Source of the DNA: Methylobacter sp.
GTDB lineage: Bacteria > Pseudomonadota > Gammaproteobacteria > Methylococcales > Methylomonadaceae
Assembly (NCBI GenBank): GCA_026399025.1
Contig: JAPLRU010000010.1
Location: 1 to 52,008, forward strand
Length of the DNA: 52,008 bases
Direction of reading: 5' to 3'
Shown: positions 45,014 through 52,008 of the stretch, piece after piece
How the letters are laid out: each line of letters begins with the position of its first letter
Position numbering within the stretch: the stretch's first letter is position 1
Program-made: the position numbers and the translations under genes
Notes under the pieces: model-generated
Told to the model about the DNA's origin: nothing
Seen by the model: only the letters and a program-made list of their open reading frames with translations
Database searches by the model: none

Positions 45014-46659
45014 TATGAATACCCCTGAGTTTTCGAGTGAATACGAGTTTTAGTAAGCCACTGACCTTGGTTAAAATCAAAGTATGGACCCTCAATAGAA
45101 TAACTAACAGAATGGTCGGGAATATCGGACAACTTATTTGCTAACTCGCTGAGTTCGATAGCATCTTTTGATGTTTTAAATTTATCTTCTTCTTTGACTA
45201 TAGGATTCAAAATTTGGCATTCGAAGATAGTTTCACCCTCTGATTCAGTAACATTGACACTAATGCAAACGAATTCATGACCTAGAATGCGAGATCTTAA
45301 TGTGTGATAGAAAGCCTGTTTAATAGATAAAAGAATTAAAACTGCAAAATTGGTATGTATTAAGTGTTTCTTGATTGACGCACTAATTTCAGGTAATGGT
45401 GTGAAAAGCTTGCGATAATACTCAAAACCCAGTTGTCCAGGTTGATTTTCTGGCAATAACAATCCTAAACGCCCTTCTTTACGCACATTAGGTTCTGTTT
45501 CAGGCGCATTCTTTGCGCGGGAAAAACCGAGCTGGATTCCAATGTCACGGTAAACCTCAAGCGGGTTAGCTACATCTTCCCAAGGATAGGGAAAATCGCC
45601 CGTATTAGTCCGTGAATCCTTAGTACGATATGAATTGATGATAACTCCAAGTGTAGAAAGATGAGCTAGTAATAAAGGACCTATTTCCTTTTGCGTTTCA
45701 TCTGGAAGTCTTTTAATACCTTCTAAAATGTTATCGATAGTAGCTGAAGTTTGATGAGCGAAATTTATTCTTTCATCTTTACGACCCATTAATTGATCCA
45801 ACTGATTTCTTGAAGCTGCACCAATAGAATCTATTACCATCATGCGAATAAAATTTACTAAATGCAATTCGTCTTGTTCATTTAAACATTTATCCAAACC
45901 CATAAAAAAAGAGCCATAGAATAAATAATTCATTCTATTGTTGCTTCTCTTGATCCAGCAAGAAACAGGTACTATAAAAACTTGCGCAAGGCGGCGACCG
46001 CGTGAGGACAATAATTTATTTTCGTTATTCTTTAAAAGCTCAATATATCGATTGATATTTGTAAAAACAGATGTATCTTCCGTACCATACCTGTCTTTTT
46101 TAGATAAGTTTTCAATCATTATAGGGTATGATTGAAGTTCAGGTTTTTTAACTACAGTTGGTTGGTTCGGTAATTGCTCAGATATATTTATATTATTAAC
46201 AATATACGAAGATTCAATTTTTGATTGATTAGCTAGGGTTAAATGACTTTCTAATTCATTTTGGGTTTCAGGCTTGTAATTGGAGTCGAATAAAGGCAAA
46301 CCTGCTTTGAAAACGGGATGAGCAGCAACACTCTTATAGTCATCAAGAAGTTCTTTAATAACCAAGTCGTAGGTAGATTTTACTTCTTCACTTGGAGTGA
46401 TAAGAAACCCTCTGACAACATCTGCCGCTAAAATTGATGCCACGTCTAAAAAACAAAGCATATCTTCAAATTTTAATTCAGGTAAAACATTAGAACTTTC
46501 AATTCTATCTAAAAATCGATCCCCAATTATTTTAGAGGCTATTTTTATTTCATCCGCTGTTGCGGAATTCGAGAAAAGATTATCGTCTGATATAAGTGTT
46601 ACCGTAGATCGTATTATATTTCCAACATCTTGTGGTATATATGATTCACTTTCGTACAT
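45013..46659 (-). CDS. Unknown protein with weak histidine-kinase-like features
   Basis: A 548-residue protein without membrane segments. A segment at about 300-312 (FAHQTSATIDNIL) resembles an H box with His302 followed by a long helical hairpin (to ~345). Near 440-490 there is a helix and paired strands (VLILLSIKQAFYHTLR; FVCISVNVTES; ETIFECQILNP) reminiscent of the GHKL N-box helix and strands, but the canonical N and G boxes are missing. I infer a degenerate kinase or scaffold, with low certainty. Its stop shares one base with the next start. The binding-protein gene lies 51 bases upstream, tying it to the transporter. Confidence 0.65.
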   Translation of the reverse strand: MYESESYIPQDVGNIIRSTVTLISDDNLFSNSATADEIKIASKIIGDRFLDRIESSNVLPELKFEDMLCFLDVASILAADVVRGFLITPSEEVKSTYDLVIKELLDDYKSVAAHPVFKAGLPLFDSNYKPETQNELESHLTLANQSKIESSYIVNNINISEQLPNQPTVVKKPELQSYPIMIENLSKKDRYGTEDTSVFTNINRYIELLKNNENKLLSSRGRRLAQVFIVPVSCWIKRSNNRMNYLFYGSFFMGLDKCLNEQDELHLVNFIRMMVIDSIGAASRNQLDQLMGRKDERINFAHQTSATIDNILEGIKRLPDETQKEIGPLLLAHLSTLGVIINSYRTKDSRTNTGDFPYPWEDVANPLEVYRDIGIQLGFSRAKNAPETEPNVRKEGRLGLLLPENQPGQLGFEYYRKLFTPLPEISASIKKHLIHTNFAVLILLSIKQAFYHTLRSRILGHEFVCISVNVTESEGETIFECQILNPIVKEEDKFKTSKDAIELSELANKLSDIPDHSVSYSIEGPYFDFNQGQWLTKTRIHSKTQGYS

Positions 46660-46710
46660 TTTTTAAATTCTATTTTAATATTAACTTTATGATATATTTT
46701 ATAAAGTTTT

Positions 46711-47895
46711 TTAATTAGATAATAATTCAAGTTTCCCTTGAGCATTAACCTTTAACAATCCAAGTGCTGAGTTTAAGTCGCCTTCATCATCAACTGTAAT
46801 ATTGCCAGAAATGCCACTATACGGTAGTTGAGCCTTAATATCATTTTTTGATACCCCCTTTGTTTTACTGTAAGAAAGTACCAATAATCGCCCAGTATCA
46901 TAAGCGAATGCTGGAATATAGTTAGGCGTTTTACCAAATTTTGTATTGTATTGTTTTTGCCACCCATCTTTATTTGCAATCATGCCTGGTATTTCAAATG
47001 GTGGAGCTATATATGCAGCACCTGTAAGTTCGCCTATGGGAGTATTACTATAAAGTAAATCTATAAAGTCCATTCCGCATAAAACATTTCCGTCAGCTAA
47101 CATACTCTGCGCTCGAAGAGATTGAATTATAGGAAGGATTTGAACAGAATATCCACTTATTAAAATGAGATCTGGTTGGAATTTTTTTACCTTAGCTATA
47201 AGGGTGTTAAAGTCTTTAAAACCCCAATCAAAAACTTCGCGTTGAAATTCCATACCCTGTTTTTTTAATTCTGGATCAACAAAGGAATCGAATTCCTCAA
47301 GAATTGCCACGTTGTTTAATATTATTGAAAATACTCTTTTTGCACTACGCATTTTTGCATATTTAGCATACATTGGTCCTTCAATTTTGAAATGCGGTAA
47401 TATTCTTAAACGATTGACTCCTTTTGAAGTAATAAACGCATCAAATGAAACTAAAAGATGTGGGGCTGATGAAGTATCAAGCTCTTTGGCAATCGCTAAA
47501 GATACCTCAGAAGTGCCAGAAATGTATGCGTCAAAACCATTTATACGTTGTTTTTCCATTATTGACACGGCTTGAACAGGCTTACCTGTATTATCTTGAA
47601 CATCTAGTTCAAATTTATCGCAAGGTACATTTAGCTCCTTGCATCCATCTTCTATACCCATTCGTAGCCCATTTGCATATTCACCACTAAATGCGGCTAT
47701 AGGTCCACTTAATGGAATATTAACGGCTATTTTTTCTATGGATGGTTTTATATCTGTAACTGGTTTATCAATGATGTGCTTCCAATTCAAGGAAACATAA
47801 CTAAACTCTTCTGGAAAATTAATAACCAGATTGATAGTACCCAGTATTCCAACAACAAGCCCAACAATAAAAATAATTACTATGCGAAGTTTCAT
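46711..47895 (-). CDS. LivK/AmiC-type periplasmic ligand-binding protein, membrane anchored
   Basis: A 394-residue Peripla_BP_6 protein. After an N-terminal hydrophobic helix (IVIIFIVGLVVGILGTINLVI), which has no lipobox and no obvious signal-peptidase site, comes the binding fold: IAVNIPLSGPIAAFSGEYANGLRMGIED, then KPVQAVSIMEKQRI, then a second lobe with FQPDLILISGYSVQILPIIQ and PAFAYDTGRLLVL. Such proteins bind amino acids, amides or related small ligands for the Liv-type transporter encoded upstream. The probable membrane anchor suggests sensing as well as transport. ATG 47895 is preferred over TTG 47904. Confidence 0.85.
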   Translation of the reverse strand: MKLRIVIIFIVGLVVGILGTINLVINFPEEFSYVSLNWKHIIDKPVTDIKPSIEKIAVNIPLSGPIAAFSGEYANGLRMGIEDGCKELNVPCDKFELDVQDNTGKPVQAVSIMEKQRINGFDAYISGTSEVSLAIAKELDTSSAPHLLVSFDAFITSKGVNRLRILPHFKIEGPMYAKYAKMRSAKRVFSIILNNVAILEEFDSFVDPELKKQGMEFQREVFDWGFKDFNTLIAKVKKFQPDLILISGYSVQILPIIQSLRAQSMLADGNVLCGMDFIDLLYSNTPIGELTGAAYIAPPFEIPGMIANKDGWQKQYNTKFGKTPNYIPAFAYDTGRLLVLSYSKTKGVSKNDIKAQLPYSGISGNITVDDEGDLNSALGLLKVNAQGKLELLSN

Positions 47896-48020
47896 GATTT
47901 TCAAACCTTGATTGTGTCAAGTGCAAATTTCAGGAGACAATAGCAAAGATATAAAATTGCTATCTGCTACCATCAAATTTTGTTATATAAAAGTAGTAGA
48001 TTGCTACATGATTAGTCCTA

Positions 48021-49559
48021 TCATGGTTTATATCCAAAAGGTATTGTAATAAAAACAGCTTTTGTTTTTAGCCCTGAAAGAAGATGAGTAATAACTTCAG
48101 CAACTGCATTATAGTCCAAACCATGAAACGGTTCATCTAAGACATTAAGTGTAGATGATAAAGAAGGTGCTATTTGACACAGAAAAGCCAATCTTTGTTT
48201 TTCTCCACCACTAAGCGATGAACATTTGCGATTAGCAATATTTGGAAAGAATATAGAAATATCTGTTTGGTTATTGGTAATTTCAATAATTTCTTTTACG
48301 CTGAGATTAGGGAAAAGTTTCTCATTTGAAGTTAAAACTTTTAACCCTTTATGAATACGTTCCCACACAGGATTGTCATTAATGGATTGTCCAAAAAGAC
48401 AAATATCACCTAAGCGCGGTGTAATCAATCCAGAAATAGCTCCAATTAACGTACTTTTTCCCCAACCATTTGGGGCTTGTAATATCACTATTTCGCCTTC
48501 ATAAAGTGTGAGCGAAAAACCTCTAATATCTCCTTGGTCGTCAAGTCCAATGATGTCCCGTTGCCCACGATTAATTACCAAATCTTTTATCTCCAGCACA
48601 GGGTTAGATGGGCTATTAAAAAAATCAGGTTGCCGAATCCGCGTCAATAAAGCCCCATGTGGAAGTGACTCTTCTATAAAATCGGTATTTTTACCAGCAA
48701 GCAAGGAAAACCAAGCGGGTCTGGCGGTATCGGTCGATGAAACATGAATAGGTGTTTGAGCAGTGGAGACGGTGATGTCTCTATTATCCAACAGCCAATC
48801 CGTAGTGATTAAGCCCTGCAAGTGTGATTGATTAAACAGATGTTCGACAATCACCAAAGTCAGATGTTGTTCATTAACCAGCGATTGAAGCAAAGTCAAA
48901 ACGTCATTAATTCCTTGCCGATCTAGCCCTGACAAGGGTTCGTCAAGAAACAAGATTTTTGCACCCGACAGTACAGCACGGGCGATGGCAACACGCTTAG
49001 ATTGACCTAAGGAAATCTTGTCGGCGGAGGAGTCTTCTCGACCTGCTAGCCCTAGGTGAGTAAGCATAGTATTGGCAGCTTGGTTGATTTCAACTTCACG
49101 TTCAATGACGTGGTGGGGCGAGAATAGGGCGAAGAAAGGATTGTCTCCAAAACGGTTAGACATAGCAATTGCGAGATTGTCACGCAAAGATTGTGAGCCG
49201 AACAAACGCACATCCTGCCAAGTACGACCTATGCCTTCGCGGGCAACGAATTCTGGCGTGAAGTGGTCGAAAGGATTTAACTCCTGCCACCAACGTTGAG
49301 GAAAGCAATAAGATCGAGGGCTTCCGTTAGAGAAATAATTGATTTCTCCTGAGTCTGGTTTCAGATTGCCAGTGAGGATATTCAGTAGGGTAGTTTTGCC
49401 TGAGCCATTCTCGCCACGCAGTAGTATTACTTCACCTTGACGCAGTTCAAGTTCTATTTTATCTAACACGACTTGCCCGCCAAATGCCTTGCACAGTCCT
49501 TGAGCGTGTAGGAGTATAGGGGCTTCTTCTGATTTAGGAAAAACAGAGATGGTAGGCAT
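48021..49559 (-). CDS. Fused double ABC ATPase of branched-chain-amino-acid type (LivG-LivF fusion)
   Basis: A 512-residue protein with two complete nucleotide-binding domains. First: Walker A GENGSGKTT (49-57), signature ISLGQ (182-186, diverged), Walker B ILFLDEP (202-208). Second: Walker A APNGWGKST (362-370), signature LSGGEKQ (449-455), Walker B LNVLDEP (471-477). The first domain has the GIGRTWQDVRLF stretch typical of LivG. In normal Liv transporters the two ATPases are separate genes, so this fusion is unusual. It should power the two permeases encoded upstream. The gene lies 18 bases after livM and 125 bases before the binding-protein gene. Confidence 0.92.
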   Translation of the reverse strand: MPTISVFPKSEEAPILLHAQGLCKAFGGQVVLDKIELELRQGEVILLRGENGSGKTTLLNILTGNLKPDSGEINYFSNGSPRSYCFPQRWWQELNPFDHFTPEFVAREGIGRTWQDVRLFGSQSLRDNLAIAMSNRFGDNPFFALFSPHHVIEREVEINQAANTMLTHLGLAGREDSSADKISLGQSKRVAIARAVLSGAKILFLDEPLSGLDRQGINDVLTLLQSLVNEQHLTLVIVEHLFNQSHLQGLITTDWLLDNRDITVSTAQTPIHVSSTDTARPAWFSLLAGKNTDFIEESLPHGALLTRIRQPDFFNSPSNPVLEIKDLVINRGQRDIIGLDDQGDIRGFSLTLYEGEIVILQAPNGWGKSTLIGAISGLITPRLGDICLFGQSINDNPVWERIHKGLKVLTSNEKLFPNLSVKEIIEITNNQTDISIFFPNIANRKCSSLSGGEKQRLAFLCQIAPSLSSTLNVLDEPFHGLDYNAVAEVITHLLSGLKTKAVFITIPFGYKP

Positions 49560-49577
49560 GGTTGATGCTTAAATTAA

Positions 49578-50477
49578 TTATTCTAACCGATAATTGCCCG
49601 CGATACCTTGCGGTCTAAAGTGCATTAGCAAAACCAATAATAGCCCATAAATCAACAAACGCAGATTGGCGGCTTGAGCATCTGGGAAGTCAAAGAAACG
49701 CAGTATTTCTGGCAAGCCAACCAATATCGCAGCACCAACTAATGGCCCACGAAAATTACCTAGACCACCAACGATGACCATGTTTAACATTAGAATGCTT
49801 TCATCCAACGATGCAGAATCTGGGTTGAGGTAACGCACATGGGTAGCATACAAAGCACCTGCGACCGCTGCGATGGCACTGGCAATGGCGATGGCTTGAA
49901 TTTTCGCTAGGCGAGTGTTCTTGCCAAGTCCTCTTGCGGCTAGCTCATCATCTCGCATGGCAAGTAGCAGCCGACCCCAAGGGGACGATTTTAGCCGCCA
50001 TAATATAAAACCACATAATCCCGCTACTCCAGTAGCGAATACAGCATAGTCGAAAGTTCCATTGATTTCCCAGCCAAACAACTTGGGACTAGGAATACCA
50101 GTGAGTCCAAACGAACCGTTAGTGAGGTTTTCCCAAGAGCCAATCGGGTATTTGGAACTAGACCAGTTGTAAATAGCACTGTATATCAGGGTTTGTACTG
50201 CCAAGCTGGCAAGCACGAAGAAATCACCTCTCAATCGCCAAGCAGACAGGGAAATAGTCAAACTTGCCACCGCTGAGAGGAAAGCTCCAGTCAACATCGC
50301 GGGTAGGAATCCCCAGTTGGCAGTCAACATCAGCAAGGCACAAGCATAGCCGCCAATTGCGTAGAAACTTGCGTGAGCCAAAGTCAATAGACCACAATAG
50401 CCAACCACAAGATTGAGACTCAGAGCCAAGATAGCGTAAATATCGAAATAAACCAACAAGTGCAAAAGATAATTCAT
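49578..50477 (-). CDS. LivM-like ABC permease
   Basis: A 299-residue membrane protein with about eight to nine hydrophobic segments. Family motifs: ALSLNLVVGYCGLLTLAHASFYAIGGYA near the start; LLLAMRDDELAARGLGKN, the cytoplasmic EAA-like loop that contacts the ATPase, near the middle; and MVIVGGLGNFRGPLVGA near the end. Its ATG overlaps the stop of the LivH-like gene by 4 nt. Together the two form the channel of the transporter. Confidence 0.93.
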   Translation of the reverse strand: MNYLLHLLVYFDIYAILALSLNLVVGYCGLLTLAHASFYAIGGYACALLMLTANWGFLPAMLTGAFLSAVASLTISLSAWRLRGDFFVLASLAVQTLIYSAIYNWSSSKYPIGSWENLTNGSFGLTGIPSPKLFGWEINGTFDYAVFATGVAGLCGFILWRLKSSPWGRLLLAMRDDELAARGLGKNTRLAKIQAIAIASAIAAVAGALYATHVRYLNPDSASLDESILMLNMVIVGGLGNFRGPLVGAAILVGLPEILRFFDFPDAQAANLRLLIYGLLLVLLMHFRPQGIAGNYRLE

Positions 50478-51343
50478 GAGACCGACTCCAGACGAGTTTT
50501 TTTACCTAGCAAGCCTTGTGGACGAAGCAGAAGGAATAGTGCCAGCAACGCAAAGGTGGTCATATCTTGCCAGCGAGCCGAGCTATACCAAGTCACTTCC
50601 GCTCTGATCAAGCCTAACAGTAAAGCCCCTAGTACAGCACCACAAAACGAGCCTTGACCGCCAACGATGACAGCTACGACCGCGAGCAATACCGCGTGTA
50701 AGCCTGCGTAAGGCTCGAAGCCGTTATCATAGGCGGTGACTAAGGCACTGATAGCCGCGAACATGCCGCCTAAGGCGAAAGCAAGCAAACGGTGGCTGTT
50801 AATGTTGTAACCAAACAGAGTGAATTGGATTGGATTGTCAGCCAATGCCCGTAACCGTAAGCCCAATTTTGAATAACGTAGAAATAGAGCGAATCCACCG
50901 ATGGATACAATAGCAGAAAGCAAAGTAACCCACTGTGCGCCAGTGACAACGATATTGTCACCAAATGTCGTGACTGAATCTAACTCCATTCTCAGAGTTT
51001 TAGTATTGTTGCCCCAAACCATCGCAATCATTTGGACTATAACTATGTAAATTCCCAACGAAGAGATTAACTGCACCCCATCGGAAGCATTACACCGAGC
51101 AAGTCTGCCATGATTTGCCCATTCACAGAATGCTGACAGCATTGCTCCACCCACAATTGCAACAATAACAGCGAAGCTCATTCCTCCAGTATCTTTAACT
51201 GCTATGGCAATACAAGGCACGATAGAGTACAGACCGCCTAACGCAATAAAGAACACTCGTGTAGGCAAATAAACAATTTGAAAAGCCAATGCCAACAAAG
51301 CAATAGAGGAACCAGAAATTAGACCATTGATGAGAGCTTGCAC
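50474..51343 (-). CDS. LivH-like ABC permease
   Basis: A 289-residue membrane protein of the LivH family: LINGLISGSSIALLALAFQIVY at the start, the coupling loop LGLRLRALADNPIQFTLFGYN, then HAVLLAVVAVIVGGQGSFCGAVLGALLLG. The start is a GTG at 51343. It is the first gene of the leftward eight-gene operon, so the promoter should lie in 51344-51460; a TATACT-like hexamer is seen on the minus strand near 51385-51390, without a good -35. A stray conserved Pro-rich end (LLRPQGLLG) is normal for the family. Confidence 0.92.
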   Translation of the reverse strand: MQALINGLISGSSIALLALAFQIVYLPTRVFFIALGGLYSIVPCIAIAVKDTGGMSFAVIVAIVGGAMLSAFCEWANHGRLARCNASDGVQLISSLGIYIVIVQMIAMVWGNNTKTLRMELDSVTTFGDNIVVTGAQWVTLLSAIVSIGGFALFLRYSKLGLRLRALADNPIQFTLFGYNINSHRLLAFALGGMFAAISALVTAYDNGFEPYAGLHAVLLAVVAVIVGGQGSFCGAVLGALLLGLIRAEVTWYSSARWQDMTTFALLALFLLLRPQGLLGKKTRLESVS

Positions 51344-51462
51344 GATTAAATTCTTATGTTATTAGCACATTAATACAAAGAGTTAGTATACTTAGTTTAC
51401 AGAAGGATAGCTAAAGTCTGGGCGATTCTTAAAACCATTTAAGACTGATATGTCAATATTTT

Positions 51463-51639
51463 TCAGGACACATTCCCAGCCCTTAGCGATTCAAGACAGC
51501 GGGTCAATTCGGGGCGTTTTTTGACCGCGTCGCTTGCCGTGTCGCTGAAGATATGATCGCAGCCTGCTTTTTTAAGAGCGTTAATCTGCAAATCCGCTTT
51601 TTGATCGTCGATCGAAACCCGTGCATAGCCATATTTCAT
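51463..51639 (-). pseudogene. Serine resolvase N-terminal fragment
   Basis: A 58-codon frame encodes the start of a Tn3-type serine resolvase/invertase: KYGYARVSIDDQ (nucleophile Ser at residue 9), then LKKAGCDHIFSD and KRPELTRCLESLRAG. It stops abruptly at TGA where ~130 more residues are expected (rest of catalytic domain and HTH). It is a relic of a transposon next to the operon's promoter end. Confidence 0.88.
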
Positions 51640-51884
51640 GCTGCATTGTTAGACAAAATTATTAGACTTGCAAGTCTTTGTTTTTATGTGCTTCTTATGC
51701 TATATAAAAAACCTTCGTTTTCTAGACAACCACCACTTCATTCTTCCATATTTTTTGCCGCAAAGCTGCCAGTCGCGACCGGCAGAAATTGGCCGCAAGC
51801 AGTCGCTCTATATTTTTCCCGACATGTCAGAATCTTTCGGGCAGAAAATTATTGTTTTGAAGATAGAACGTAACTACTCGCCCC

Positions 51885-52008
51885 CTAAATATCAAACTTA
51901 CCCGCCAAAGCCAATTGCACAGCAATGAGCGGGTTATATCCCTTATTTGCCATAGTTTGCAAATAGCTTGAAATGCGGCAATAGGCCTTGGCATAATCTT
52001 CCGACCGA
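51885..52008 (-). CDS. C-terminal end of an IS66-like transposase (runs off the window)
   Basis: The visible ~41 codons, ending at a TAG, read SEDYAKAYCRISSYLQTMANKGYNPLIAVQLALAGKFDI. The CRISSYL...NKG pattern followed by a short hydrophobic helix matches the C-terminus of IS66-type TnpC transposases. The start is outside the window, so completeness is unknown. It lies next to the resolvase fragment and marks the right edge of the accessory region. Confidence 0.6.
   Translation of the reverse strand, partial: RSEDYAKAYCRISSYLQTMANKGYNPLIAVQLALAGKFDI

Overview
The window is a mosaic of mobile and defence DNA from a bacterium, most probably a gammaproteobacterium. The 3' half of a tRNA-Lys(UUU), FitAB- and DUF4258/YgiT-type toxin-antitoxin pairs, RadC/integrase accessory modules and the codon style all fit that group. 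A methanotroph-like host (Methylococcales) is possible, but this is a weak inference. There is no housekeeping core. Four tyrosine recombinases, several broken genes and IS fragments show repeated integration and decay.

Left part (1-16.4 kb). A decayed IS3-family transposase (1-482) precedes a leftward type I restriction-modification locus: hsdM (9732-7735), hsdS, a DUF4258/YgiT toxin-antitoxin-like pair embedded by 4-nt overlaps, an N-terminally truncated AlbA_2/GHKL gene, a 117-bp tandem repeat (4645-5008), hsdR and a DUF3037 gene. Upstream lies an ImmA/IrrE protease-regulator gene with a DUF4411 PIN toxin gene broken by one in-frame amber codon. Next come two integrase genes with small accessory genes. 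One of these genes has its ribosome binding site inside a hairpin. A tRNA-Lys 3' fragment follows, then a 125-bp direct repeat (15309 and 16306) that brackets a FitAB toxin-antitoxin module.

Middle (16.6-35 kb). A leftward operon encodes a 2191-residue protein with a PD-(D/E)xK-like nuclease domain, a NACHT ATPase and a long helical C-terminus. It is accompanied by a DUF2610 protein and by two small proteins that are homologous to each other and flank the large gene. This looks like a STAND-type antiphage system. It is followed by an RMD1/DUF155 pseudogene, a string of small secreted or membrane genes, a small XRE regulator behind a C-box-like operator, two ~120-bp inverted-repeat elements, a possible replication gene, a UvrD-like helicase and a hairpin-rich GC-rich segment that could be a structured RNA or oriT.

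Right part (36-52 kb). A rightward cluster of genes typical of integrative or plasmid accessory regions (three small proteins, RadC-like JAMM protein, XerC-like integrase) is followed by an AlpA-like gene that overlaps a second integrase. Then comes the most unusual feature: a leftward eight-gene operon (51343-41022). It joins a complete branched-chain-amino-acid-type ABC transporter (two permeases, a fused double ATPase and a membrane-anchored periplasmic binding protein) to four unrecognised proteins. Two of these have weak histidine-kinase-like or receiver-like features, and the last ends in a two-helix membrane module. I read it as a small-molecule-sensing conflict or signalling system, by inference only. 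The right edge holds a truncated serine resolvase and the C-terminus of an IS66-like transposase.
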